DNA of 43,947 bases from contig WTXG01000282.1 of assembly GCA_022496185.1 (NCBI GenBank), positions 1 through 43,947 on the forward strand, given 5' to 3'. The notes beneath the pieces were generated by a model. The model was not told the DNA's origin. It made no database searches and saw only the letters and a program-made list of their open reading frames with translations. The stretch comes from Multifurca ochricompacta (taxonomy: Eukaryota; Basidiomycota; Agaricomycetes; Russulales; Russulaceae). The translations under genes were made by a program, and so were the position numbers. Shown piece after piece: positions 10,820 to 21,222 of this stretch (positions are counted from its first letter, which is position 1; every line of letters begins with the position of its first letter).

Positions 10820-11837
10820 ATGCTCTCTCAGCAACATCCTACAACCCAACAGTCCATCATGTCTTTCATTGCTGCCAATGCCGCCATCAATGCCTTCACC
10901 TCTTCCCATGTGGTTGTCAAGAATTTCCCTTCCACTCACCCTTCCACTTGTCCTTCCTCACCAATCAACTATGAAGCCACTGAAGCTCAAGTCAAGAATC
11001 AGTCTCCCAACCCAAATGACAACTTTGAACACAGTGAGGAGCCGCACCCAAATGACCTATTGGGTATGGAATTGGACAACGAAGTACCCAAATTCCCTTT
11101 CTTTGCTAATAATCCCAATTCCTTGATGTACTTCCCTCTCGAGATTACTATGGCTGATGGGACGACCGCTATCGCCAAGTACATTTTTTACACCAATGGA
11201 GGGATGGACGTCACCGGATGTATGAAGAAGGATGGCCCTGTTTATGGGGCCCCAGTTTATTTGGAAGAAAGGTACACAGGTCGTCTTCATCACACCCTGA
11301 CTGACGAGCAGCTCGGGCACCTTGCTGCCAAAGACTCTTGAGCATTTGCAATCAATGAGGTGTTGAACAACATGTGACTTCCACATCTCAAGGCAGAAGT
11401 GATGAGATTGTGGAAGAACCTAATGTTGCATACAACACTGAACAAGCAATACAAGGAGCACACAAAGATGATGGCATGACTGACCAATGGGATGTTCCAA
11501 GTGGAACAGGAGTTGGTGGAGATCTGGAAAAGGTTGGAGATGGGAGACACATACCAGACCATCGCAGAAAGGTATGCCAATACATATGCATGACCCCTTC
11601 CCCCACGGTTGTTGGGAGCTGCTCCATGGTTGCTGCCGAATCAGTTCGAGATGCTGCACATGCATGAAAACCCCCATGGAGAGACCTGTTGGCAATGCGA
11701 CAGCAAGTACCATATCAGCTGGAATTGCCCCCTCAACCACAAATGGTGCCGGCATTGTCGCAGCAACCTTCATTGGAGTTGGTTCTGCATCTTCCGCCAT
11801 GTGGGAGTTGCCCTGACGATTATCAATCCATCTGGAT
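10820..11837 (+). pseudogene. Element B ORF3, N-terminal and first knuckle part
   Basis: Starts ATG 37 nt after the pol stop. It matches D ORF3 (15424-14186) throughout: MSFIAANAAI, SPINYEATEA, GPVYGAPVYLEERYTG, a coiled-coil region, then knuckles CWQCDSKYHISWNC and CRHCRSNLHWSWFC. Four TGA codons interrupt the frame (11339-11341, ~11374, ~11478, ~11592), again at arginine sites. At 11837 element C is inserted (TSD TGGAT); the reading frame resumes at 26810. Confidence 0.88.
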
Positions 11838-12422
11838 TGTTATGCCCGGTGCGGGACGTTCCACACGACTTGTGTGACAGCGCAGTTCGTAGGTTCAGGT
11901 AAGAAACCAATAAGGCTTCTTGGAGATTGAGTGGGATGAGTCAAAGTCAAAGGGGCACTCCCTAAGACGATGTTGAGCGGAGAAGTACCAGAAGTACTTG
12001 AGACAACTGAGTCAGAGATCAAAGGGACGTCCAGAAGACAGGCACCGATGTATTCAATAAGTCAAGTCTGAGGTCTACAGTGTAGCTACAGCGGACTTAT
12101 ATATGTAACTCAACAGGCGTCTACAAGATAAGGGTACAGAGTCAAGTGGGCCCAAATATACGGAAGCGGACGGCGTAAAGTCTAGCTTCTGATAGGGTAT
12201 TAAGTAAGTGTCCGGTCATAGAGATAAGATGATAAGAAGATAAAGAGCCAAACATAAGCAAACGTCGCGTCAACAGGTACAAAGCGGGTCATGGGGATGG
12301 AAGTAAGGCACGTGACGGATCCCACGATGGGGACGTGATCGAGAAGTGTAAAGTAGGCGGCAAGGAGGGGTTGTCGTTGGGGAGGTGGAAGAAAACGAGG
12401 GCGGATGGCAGAAGTCGTAACA
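11838..12422 (-). repeat. 3' LTR of element C
   Basis: 585 bp, on the plus strand TGTTATGCCCGG ... AGTCGTAACA. It is flanked at 12423 by TCACCCCCTCTTCTGG, the complement of the purine tract. Homologous to 26222-26804. Confidence 0.92.
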
Positions 12423-12453
12423 TCACCCCCTCTTCTGGTTCTAGCAGACCCGG

Positions 12454-13562
12454 CTAGAAACGACTCGTACCGTCATCATCTTGTACCAGCTCCAAGTAGT
12501 CGTCAGCTACATTACAATCATCCATTGTATAGTTCTCCTTGTCCTCGTCCTGGGGGCATTGGTGAGTGCGGAGGAACCCATAGGGGCCGCGTTGACCGCA
12601 CATGCGGCACAGATCATGGATCAGGCAGTCCAGCTCTCGATGTCCTGCATTGTGACGCAAGCACTTGCCACACCATGCGGACGGGTTGTTGATCATTGGG
12701 GCGACTCCTATGCGGCGGAAGATGCAGAACCTGCTCCAATGCAAGTTGCTACGACAGTGCCGACACCACTTGCGATTGAGAGGACAGTTCCAGCTGATGT
12801 GATACTTACTATCACAGCACCAGCACATCTCTCCACGGGGGTTCTCATGCATACGTGGCATCTCGAATCGGTTCGGTAGTAGCACAGGAGCAGCCCCCAA
12901 TGATCGTGGGGGTAGGGGTCGGGCATATGTGTCGGCGTACCTCTCAGCAATTGTTTGGTAGGCATCCCCTTTCTCCAGCCTCTTCCGAATCTCCACCAAC
13001 TCCTGCTCAATCTGGAACATCCCGTTGGTCAACCGGGCCATCATCTTCGTGTGTTCTTTGTACTGCTTGTTGAGTGTGTTGCGCAAGGTTAGATTCTTCC
13101 GCAGTCTCATTACCTCGGCTTTGAGACGCGGAAGTCGCATGTCACTCAGTACTTCGTCGATGGCAAAGGCCCGCGAATCCTCAGCGGCCAGATGCCCCAG
13201 CTGCTCGTCGGTCATGGTATGATGCAGACGACCGGTGTACCTTTCTTCCAGATAGACTGGAGCTCCATAAACAGGACCGTCCTTCTTCATGCATCCGGCC
13301 ATGTCCATCCCTCCATTGGTGTAAAAGATATATTTGGCGATCGCGACTGTCCCGTCACCCAATGTAATCTCCAAGGGGTAGTACGTGGAGGAGTTCGGGT
13401 TGTTAACAAAAAAGGGAAATTCAGGGACTTCGTCGTCCGATTCCATACCCACCAGGTCATTTGGGTGTGGCTCTTCACAGTGTTCAAAGTCATTGTTGGG
13501 GTTGGGGGACTGGTTCTTGACCCGAGCTTCGGCAGCCTCGTAGTCAATGGGTGAAGAAGGAC
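12454..13562 (-). CDS. Element C ORF3, main part (zinc-knuckle protein)
   Basis: The long C-terminal part of ORF3 is open from the D insertion to its TAG stop, ending DDDGTSRF. It keeps the conserved GPVYGAPVYLEERYTG block, a coiled-coil stretch rich in K, R, L and E, knuckles CWCCDSKYHISWNC and CRHCRSNLHWSRFC, then CGKCLRHNAGHRELDC and a fourth CX2C motif. The 5' part (21186-21062) was separated when D inserted. No stop or shift is seen in the remaining part. Function is unknown; the knuckles suggest binding of nucleic acid. Confidence 0.8.
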
Positions 13563-13567
13563 GTGTG

Positions 13568-14154
13568 TGTTACGTCCGGTGTGAGACGTTCTGCACGACT
13601 TGTGCGACAGCTTGTATTCGTAGGTCTAGATAAGAAGTCAATAAGACCTCTTGGAGTTTCAGGGGGAGAGTCAAAGTCAAAGGGGCTGTTCCCTAGTGAC
13701 GATGTTAAGTGGAAAGTGCCGAAAGCACTGAGATGGTCGAGTCAAAGAGTCCAAGGGGGAGTCCGGAAGACAAACACCGATGTATTCAATAAGTCGAGTC
13801 TGAGGTCTACAGCGTAGCTACAGCGGACTTATATACGTAACTCAACGGGCGTCTACGAGATAAGGATACGGAGTCAAGTGGGCCCAAATATACGGAAGCA
13901 GACGGCGTAAAGTCTAGCTTCTGATAGGGTATTAAGTAAGTGTCCGGTCGTAAAGATAAGAAGATAAGGAGATAAGAAGTCAAGCATAAGTAAACATCGT
14001 GTCAACAGATACAAAGTGAGTCACGGGGATGGGAGTAAGGCACGTGACGGATCCCACAATGCAGACGTGATTGAGAAGTGTAAAGTGGGCGGCAAGGAGG
14101 GGTCGTCATTGGGAATGTGGAAGAAAACGGGGACGGATGGCAGAGGTTGTAACA
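13568..14154 (-). repeat. 3' LTR of element D
   Basis: 587 bp, plus-strand TGTTACGTCCGG ... GGTTGTAACA, followed at 14155 by the purine-tract complement TCACCCCCTCTTCTGG. Nearly identical to 20470-21056. Confidence 0.94.
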
Positions 14155-14185
14155 TCACCCCCTCTTCTGGTTCTAGCAGACCCGG

Positions 14186-15424
14186 CTAGAAACGACTTGT
14201 ACCGTCATCATCTTGTACCAACTCCAAGTAGTCGTCAGCTACATTACGGTCATCCATTGTATAATTCTCTTTGTCCTCGTCTTGGGGGCATTGGTGAGTA
14301 CGGAGGAACCCGTAAGGGCCGCGTCGACCACACATGCGACACAGATCATGGACCGGGCAGTCCAGCTCTCGATGTCCTGCATTATGACGCAGGCACTTGC
14401 CACACCATGCGGACGGGTTGTTGATTGTTGGGGCGACTCCCAGTCGACGAAAGATGCAGAACCTACTCCAGTGCAGGTTGCTACGACAATGCCGACACCA
14501 TTTGCGGTTGAGGGGGCAGTTCCAGCTGATGTGATACCTACTATCACATCGCCAGCATGTCTCGCCTCGAGGATTCTCATGCATGCGCGGCATCTCGAAC
14601 CGATTCGGCAGCAACACGGGAGCAGCCCCCAATGATCGTGGGGGCAGGGGTCGGGCATATGTGTCGGCGTACCTTTCTGCAATTGTCTGATAGGCATCCC
14701 CCTTTTCCAGCCTCTTTCGAATCTCCACCAATTCCTGCTCGACCTGGAACATTCCATTGGTCAGCCGGGCCATCATCTTCGCATGTTCTTTATATTGTTG
14801 GTTGAGTGTTTTGCGTAAGGTTAGATTCTTCCGCAGTCTCATTACCTCGGCTTTGAGACGCGGAAGTCGCATGTCACTCAGCACCTCGTTGATGGCGAAA
14901 GCCCGCGAATCTTCAGCAGCCAGGTGTCCCAGCTGTTCGTCGGTCATGGTGTGATGTAGACGACCAGTGTACCTTTCCTCCAGATATACCGGAGCTCCAT
15001 AGACAGGGCCGTCCTTCTTCATGCATCCAGCCACATCCATCCCTCCGTTGGTGTAGAAAATGTATTTGGCGATCGCGACTGTTCCGTCACCCATGGTGAT
15101 CTCCAACGGATAATACGTGGAGGAGTTCGGGTTGTTAACGAAGAAGGGAAACTCGGGGACCTCGTCATCCGACTCCATACCTATCAGGTCGTTCGGGTGC
15201 GGTTCTTCACAGTGTTCAAAGTCGTCGTTCGGGTTGGGAGACTGGTTCTTGACTCGGGCTTCAGCAGCCTCGTAGTCGATGGGTGAGGAGGGACGTGTAG
15301 AGGGATGTGCGGAAGGGAAGTTCTCGACAGCTACTGTGGTAGCGGCGAAAGCGTCAATGGCGGCGTTGGCAGCGATGAAAGACATGATAGATTCGATAGT
15401 TGTAGGACGTTGCTGTGGGAGCAT
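14186..15424 (-). CDS. Element D ORF3: intact 412-residue zinc-knuckle protein
   Basis: The only complete copy of the extra ORF that follows pol in this family. It starts ATG 36 nt after the pol stop, in the same frame as pol. Residues ~1-80 are low-complexity and Ser/Pro/acid rich. Residues ~85-165 form a conserved block (EVPEFPFFVNNPNSS, YTNGGMDVAGC, GPVYGAPVYLEERYTG). Residues ~185-245 look like a coiled coil. Knuckles lie at C290-C303 and C310-C323 (CX2CX4HX4C), C341-C356 (CX2CX6HX4C) and a variant at C362-C379. The acidic tail ends DDDGTSRF. There is no signal peptide or membrane segment, so it is not an envelope protein. A second nucleocapsid-like or RNA/DNA-binding accessory role is plausible, but I do not recognise a described family. 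Confidence 0.85.
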   Translation of the reverse strand: MLPQQRPTTIESIMSFIAANAAIDAFAATTVAVENFPSAHPSTRPSSPIDYEAAEARVKNQSPNPNDDFEHCEEPHPNDLIGMESDDEVPEFPFFVNNPNSSTYYPLEITMGDGTVAIAKYIFYTNGGMDVAGCMKKDGPVYGAPVYLEERYTGRLHHTMTDEQLGHLAAEDSRAFAINEVLSDMRLPRLKAEVMRLRKNLTLRKTLNQQYKEHAKMMARLTNGMFQVEQELVEIRKRLEKGDAYQTIAERYADTYARPLPPRSLGAAPVLLPNRFEMPRMHENPRGETCWRCDSRYHISWNCPLNRKWCRHCRSNLHWSRFCIFRRLGVAPTINNPSAWCGKCLRHNAGHRELDCPVHDLCRMCGRRGPYGFLRTHQCPQDEDKENYTMDDRNVADDYLELVQDDDGTSRF

Positions 15425-15460
15425 GTACTGGGGAATCGATGGGGGTCTGGGGCAGTTCTT

Positions 15461-18400
15461 TTAAGCATTCTTGGGCGCTTCTGGATGTCGGACGTGGAAC
15501 TCCGAGATAAGGTCCGGGGCAAAGATATCTCCGGCTGGTTCCCACGAATTGTCGGAGTCTGGGAATCCCTTCCACTTGATTAGGTAGTGCAGTTTGCGCC
15601 CTCGGCCTTGTCGCTTGGAGTTTAGAACCCGCTCCACTTCCCACTCTTCCTCGCCATCGATAAGGTCAGGCGGGGGTCTTGGGAAGTTTTCTCCGTGAAT
15701 GGAGGTTTCCTTGTAAGGGGTCAGAAGCTTGGCATGGAAGACTGGGTGGATCTTCCATTTCGGTGGCAGTTTCAATTCGTATGATACATCCGACAGCTTC
15801 CTTGTGATCTGGAAGGGTCCGTGACGTCGGGGCGCTAATTTGGCCGAGGGGTGTGACGTGTGAATGTTCCTGCCCTCGAGCCATACCCAGTCATTGGTCC
15901 GATAAGGTGTGAACGTGCTTGGCCGTGCCATCAGAAGTTGTTGCGCCTTTGCCAGACTCTCATTGGCCGATTGTCGCAGTTCCTCCCATTGGTTTATCCT
16001 CTCGGTTACTGACGGGGCATTGGCGGGCTTATCTGTCCATGTGGTGCGTGGGGTCCAGCCCATGATAAGGGAAAAAGGGGTGGCTTTTGTCATGCCGTTG
16101 GGCCACGAGTTATGGGCAAACTCCGCGGTCGATAGCCATTCTGCCCAGTCATCTTGCCTGTTGTTGCACCAGAATCGGAGGTACTGCTCTAGCCATTGGT
16201 TTGTCCGTTCCGACTGTCCATCCGTTTGGGGGTGGTATGCTGTCGAAATGTTTTGTGTGATGTCCAATGTTTTGCATAAGGCCTTTGCGAATGCTGATGT
16301 GAAACGAGTATCCCTGTCAGAGATAATCTTCTTGGGGAGCCCGTAGTGGCGGTATACATGGTTCAGGTAGAGTTTCGCCACTCCTTCGGCTGTGATGGTT
16401 TCGTTACAGGGGATAAAGAGGGCCGCTTTGGAGCAGTCGTGGTCCGTGACTGTGAGGATAGTGTCAAAGCCCTGTGATTTGGGCAGCTTGACAATGAAGT
16501 CCATGGCAATGGTCTGGAATGGGGTCGATGCGACAGGAGTGATGGGGTATATTGGTGGGATTTTCGGGTGCGTGTTTACCTTGTTCGCTTGGCATGATGC
16601 ACATCCTTGTACGTAGTTTTCAATGTCCTTCTTCATGTTGGGCCACCAATAGTCTCTTTTAGCCAGGGCGTAGGTGTTGGTGATACCTGGATGGCCAGCA
16701 GAGGGGAGGTCGTGATGAAAATGGATCACCCCCCTCTTAATGTTGTCGCCACCGGTGACAACAAGTCGATCCCCATCCTTCCACCAAAGACCGTCGATCT
16801 TCTTTAAATTGTGAGCGTCGGCCCATGAAAGGCACAGGTCTTGGTTCATATTTTGGGAAACTTGTGCCCAAAGGTCCATGTCGTGGAGACTGACCACGGC
16901 CGATTTTGCAAAGACCTCTTCCGGGAGGACGGTGATGTCATTATTGTCGTCCTCTCCTGTATGCATATCCGGCCTTCGTGATAAGGCATCTGCTCTGGCG
17001 TTCTGGCTCCCTGCAATATGTTTCAATGTGAAGTTATACTCTTCTAACTCCAAGACCTCTCGCGCCACACGTCAACTGATTTTGTGGGGCTCTTTCCAAT
17101 ATAATAGATTGGAATGATCAGTGTGGATGATGGTCTTGTGCGGGGTCCCTGCCAGATAGGGTCGCCAGTGTCGCAATGCCTTGACGATGGCTAAAAGCTC
17201 TCTGTCCCAGATGTCATAGTTTCTTTCTGCTGAGGAGAAGGTTTCCGAGTAGTATGCCACTGGATGAAGTATTTGCGTGGCGTCTCTCTGATATAATACT
17301 GCCCCGTTCGCAAAGTGAGAGGCGTCCACTTCTAGTTCGAAGGGGCGGCTCAGATCCGGCTGGATAAGTACAGGTTCTGACCCAACAAGATCCCTAATCT
17401 GCTCGAATGCTTGCTGTTGTGTTGCACCCCAGTACCATAGTACGTCCTTTTTCAGTAGGTCATTCAGTGGCCGCGCTATGCCCGAAAATCCCTTGACGAA
17501 TCGTCGGTAGAAGTTGCAGAATCCGATGAACGACCGGACATCTTTGACGCAAGTCGGCACTGGCCATTCTCGAATTCCTTGTACTTTAATGGGGTCCATA
17601 CGCACTCGTCCTCCTTCCAAGATGACTCCTAGGTACTCAACACTCCGCTGCTCAAAGGAACATTTGGCCGGTTTGAGATATAGGTCATGTTCTCGTAGTA
17701 TGTCCAGTACCTGGTGCACTTGGTCTCGATGGTGGTCTAAATTGTCTGAGGTAGCAACCAGGATGTCGTCCATGTAGACCACTACTTCTCCAGTGAGAAT
17801 AAGATCGCGGAAGATGTGGTTCATCATGGACTGAAACGTTGCCGGCGAATTCGTAAGACCAAAGAACATGACATTGGGTTCGAACAACCCTTGATTTGTT
17901 TTGAACGCTGCCTTGCACTGGTCTCCTTCCCTGATTCTGACGTTGTTGTAGCCCCACCGCACGTCCATCTTTGAGAAGAGGGATTTATCCCTCATGGTGT
18001 CGATAAGTTCCGAGATGAGCGGCAGGGGGTAGGCATTTTTCACGGTGTACGCATTAAGTCGTCGATAATCTTGGACCGGCCGCAGCTTACCATCCTTCTT
18101 CTTGATGAAGAAGAAGGGCGAGGCGTACTGTGACTTGGAAGGGCGAATATAACCTTTTGCCAAATGTTCTTCAAGGAACTCCATCAATGCTACCTGCTCT
18201 GACTGGGACAGTGGGTAGATTTTACAATCTATGGCGGTTGGTGTATCCGGGAGTAGGTCTATAGCATGGTCCCATGGTCTGGAGGGCGGAAAACGCTGGG
18301 CTTCTTCTTCAGAAAATACCTTCCAATGCCGCTGGTAGGCGTGCGGTACTATGTCGTTGTAGGTTTTCTCTACCTGCCCTTGTATTGCCCTTTGAGCTAG

Positions 18401-18949
18401 TTCTGATGCTTTGGTGACATAGCAGTAGCCTGGGTCTTCTTCCTTTGTACCGGTAGCCTTTATCATTGGATGTCTGACTGCGTAATCATATCCCATCGAC
18501 GTGATGATGGTGGGGTATGACTCCTTATCCATTGTCGCATCCGCCCAATTGATCTTTGGTTCGAACGCAGCGAGCCACGGATATCCGAGAATAAGGTCTT
18601 CGTCTCCTAGGTCCGTGATCAGGAAGCGAATGTTTTTTGTAGCTTCTCCAACCTGGACCTTCAGATCCGTGTAGTGAGTGATCTTTCCTGCACGATTGGC
18701 CGTCCCATCAATGTTCCAAATGTTCTTTTCCTGGGGAAGTGCCAGCCGTCCCAAACCCATTGTTTTAAGTAGTCGTGGGTGAATAAAATTATCTGTGGCT
18801 CCTGAGTCCACTAAAATGTCTCGATCGGCCGTCCTCTGTGTAGTTTCAAAATGGACTGGTATTTTCAACGATTTGAATCGACTAGCATACACAGAGGTAA
18901 CATGGAGTGCTCGCGCCCAGGCCGATGGGTTTGAGCCTAACAAAAATCC
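15461..18949 (-). pseudogene. pol: Element D pol (single TGA stop)
   Basis: About 1,160 codons in the -1 frame relative to gag. In order: protease (DILVDSGATDNF, ~residue 46), RT ([11 protein letters not shown]), RNase H (DASHFANGAVLYQ, TDHSNLLYWK), integrase zinc finger (H-H-C-C: HFHHDLPSAGH...CASC), catalytic DDE (AMDFIVKLP, ISDRDTRF, SERTNQWLEQ) and chromodomain (EWEVERVLN, LHYLIKWKGFPDSDNSWEP). One nonsense codon, TGA at 17074-17072 between RNase H and integrase (PHKIS*RVARE), replaces a CGA found in sisters. The start lacks ATG, which fits expression by frameshifting at GGATTTT (18949-18943). Confidence 0.93.
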
Positions 18950-20450
18950 TTCTTTGCAAACGCCTTTTCTACTAAGAGGGCGCGCACTTCCTCACTCTCT
19001 GTCATCATATTCGACCATATCTCCTGAGCCTTTTCTTCTTTGGACCGCTTGTCTACCGTTGGTGGGTTTTTCTGAGCAGGAGGTTCTGTCGCTATAGTGG
19101 CGGCAGCGACTCGTACTCCCTTCTTGGGGCAGTCTCGAGACATGTGTCCCAATGCCCTGCAACGGAAACAGCGTCCTTCTTTCATGAGGGTTTGTCGCTC
19201 ATCCTCCGTAAGCGTTGCTCGAGCTCGGGCTCGATCTACGGAGGTGTCCATGGCGTTTGGGTCCCGCTGGGTGTGCTGGGCAGGCTTGACTCCGAAGGCG
19301 GCCTTCCACTGATCTCTGGTTTTTCCCTTCTTTGTATCGACTCCAAATCGTGTCTGGAAGTCTAAGTAATCTTGTTGTTGCCGTCGGGCGGCATCGACCC
19401 AGGTGTCCCAATCATGGGGATGGTGGAACTGTATGATATTTTTGACCAGGGGGTTGGGTAGCCCCTGGGAGAAGAGGTCTAGCGTGGCCTCCTCGTCTGT
19501 GTCGTAGCCGGCTCTGTTGGCTAAACTTCTGAACTTGGCTACATATGCGTCAAGTTCTCCTTTTTCCATTCTGAGGGACTTCAGTTCCCGGGCTGCTTTC
19601 TGCTTGGCCTGCCCGTCTGTGAAGGCATCCTTGAACCTTTCTGCTATGGTCTCCCAAAGACCCTCGCTCGTGGTCCTGCGCCCACTCTCAATCTGCTCAT
19701 TCAGCCATTCCAATTGTTCCATTGTCCAGTCATCCACTGCTTCCCCTCGGATCAGGGATAGAAACAGATTGGCCCTTTGGAATGGGTTAACAATCTGCGG
19801 GACATCGTGGTTGAAGTTTTTGAAGGTGGTAAACTCCAACATAAACTTCTTGCTCTGCGAGCGATCCCCAGAGAATGTTTGGGGTAAAACTCCAGACAGA
19901 CGTCCTGAGGGGGGGGGATGTTCGGTGGTGGTGCCGCAGGGGCTGGCGGGGCAGGGTCTGGAAGCTGGGCGGCAATTGTTGACATATTTTGATAAAATGG
20001 GGTTACTGTGTCGGCGGATTGTATCGATATCTGTGGAGTTGTCAAGGCAGGGGCTCTGATCGTGACAACTTTGGGTGCAACCGGAAACGTAGTCGCTGCT
20101 AATGCCGGTGCTTCTTCTTCGCTAGGGTCTTCTACGTACTCCTCAGGTTCGGAGTCCGTAACAATGGCTGGAGGGTTTTCTCTCCACGGGCCTAGTCCAA
20201 ATTCGGGTGGGGCAGGTCTGGTTGTGACCCAAGAGTTTCGACTGTCCGAGTATCGGATACAATACCAAACTCTTCTCTCGTCGTCGTATTCTACTGGTTG
20301 GTATCTTCCGTCGTGATAGACGTAGTATCCAAACTCGGTTTCAAAGTCTTTCCAGGCGGCAGAGCCAAGTACCTGCTGTGAAAGATTATTCTCGTCTCTG
20401 CGCTCGATGAGCTCTTCTCGGAAGAGGGTCTGACTGCGGCTGGAAGCCAC
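18937..20450 (-). pseudogene. gag: Element D gag (one-base frameshift)
   Basis: Gag with N-terminal block (SSRSQTLFREELIERRDENN), acidic and proline-rich linker, capsid region (MLEFTTFKNFNHDVPQ) and knuckle CFRCRALGHMSRDC near its end. A C9 run (plus strand G9, 19909-19917) is one base short of the in-frame form in C, so the frame breaks at NIPPP and resumes downstream. At the usual start the codon is GTG, not ATG (20450-20448). The end, KKDFC then TAG, overlaps pol at the slippery sequence. Confidence 0.9.
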
Positions 20451-20456
20451 TGTGAG

Positions 20457-20703
20457 AGACTCGACTTGATGTTACGTCCGGTGTGAGACGTTCTGCACGA
20501 CTTGTGCGACAGCTTGTATTCGTAGGTCTAGATAAGAAGTCAATAAGACCTCTTGGAGTTTCAGGGGGAGAGTCAAAGTCAAAGGGGCTGTTCCCTAGTG
20601 ACGATGTTAAGTGGAAAGTGCCGAAAGCACTGAGATGGTCGAGTCAAAGAGTCCAAGGGGGAGTCCGGAAGACAAACACCGATGTATTCAATAAGTCGAG
20701 TCT
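20457..20703 (-). promoter_or_regulatory. Element D self-primer and primer-binding site
   Basis: Minus-strand PBS AAGTCGAGTCT at 20467-20457, just after the 5' LTR, is exactly complementary to AGACTCGACTT in the LTR at 20703-20693, which lies 34 nt after the start of the TATATAA box. Compared with B and C, one pair is G-C here instead of A-T: a compensatory change. Confidence 0.75.
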
Positions 20704-21056
20704 GAGGTCTACAGCGTAGCTACAGCGGACTTATATACGTAACTCAACGGGCGTCTACGAGATAAGGATACGGAGTCAAGTGGGCCCAAATATACGGAAG
20801 CGGACGGCGTAAAGTCTAGCTTCTGATAGGGTATTAAGTAAGTGTCCGGTCGTAAAGATAAGAAGATAAGGAGATAAGAAGTCAAGCATAAGTAAACATC
20901 GTGTCAACAGATACAAAGTGAGTCACGGGGATGGGAGTAAGGCACGTGACGGATCCCACGATGCAGACATGATTGAGAAGTGTAAAGTGGGCGGCAAGGA
21001 GGGGTCGTCATTGGGAATGTGGAAGAAAACGGGGACGGATGGCAGAGGTTGTAACA
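20470..21056 (-). repeat. 5' LTR of element D
   Basis: 587 bp; differs from the 3' LTR (13568-14154) at three positions. Contains the TATA box and RNA-start segment. Confidence 0.94.
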
Positions 21057-21061
21057 GTGTG

Positions 21062-21186
21062 GAAGGGTGAGCGGAAGGGAAGTTCTCGACTACTACCGTG
21101 GTAGCAGCGAAGGCGTCAATGGCAGCGTTGGCAGCGATGAAAGACATAATAGATTCTGTGGTTGTAGGACATTGCTGTGGGGGCAT
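21062..21186 (-). pseudogene. Element C ORF3, N-terminal part
   Basis: The start of ORF3 (MPPQQCPTTTESIMSFIAAN...) follows the C pol stop by 36 nt in the same frame. It is cut by element D at the GTGTG duplication after NFPSAHPST. The rest of the protein is at 13562-12454. Confidence 0.85.
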
Positions 21187-21222
21187 GTACTGGGGGATTT
21201 GCTTAGGATCTGGGTCATCCTT

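Larger units (their letters stand above)
13568..21056 (-). mobile_element. Ty3/gypsy chromovirus copy D, near-intact
   Basis: 7,489 bp, LTRs of 587 bp (20470-21056 and 13568-14154) that differ at three sites, TSD GTGTG (13563-13567 and 21057-21061). It is the innermost and youngest of the B-C-D nest. ORF3 is complete. gag has a one-base loss in a C9 run and pol a single TGA; otherwise it has every part expected of an autonomous element. Confidence 0.95.

Noticed and set aside
10820..11341. ORF3 as an env gene, because of its position after pol
   Set aside because: No signal peptide, transmembrane helix or furin-like site is visible; the zinc knuckles point to binding of nucleic acid.
12405..12879. 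Plus-strand ORFs of 95-140 codons over the minus-strand ORF3 copies at 12405-12879 and 14071-14635
   Set aside because: They are antisense shadows of the zinc-knuckle ORF and appear in both copies only because the copies are homologous.
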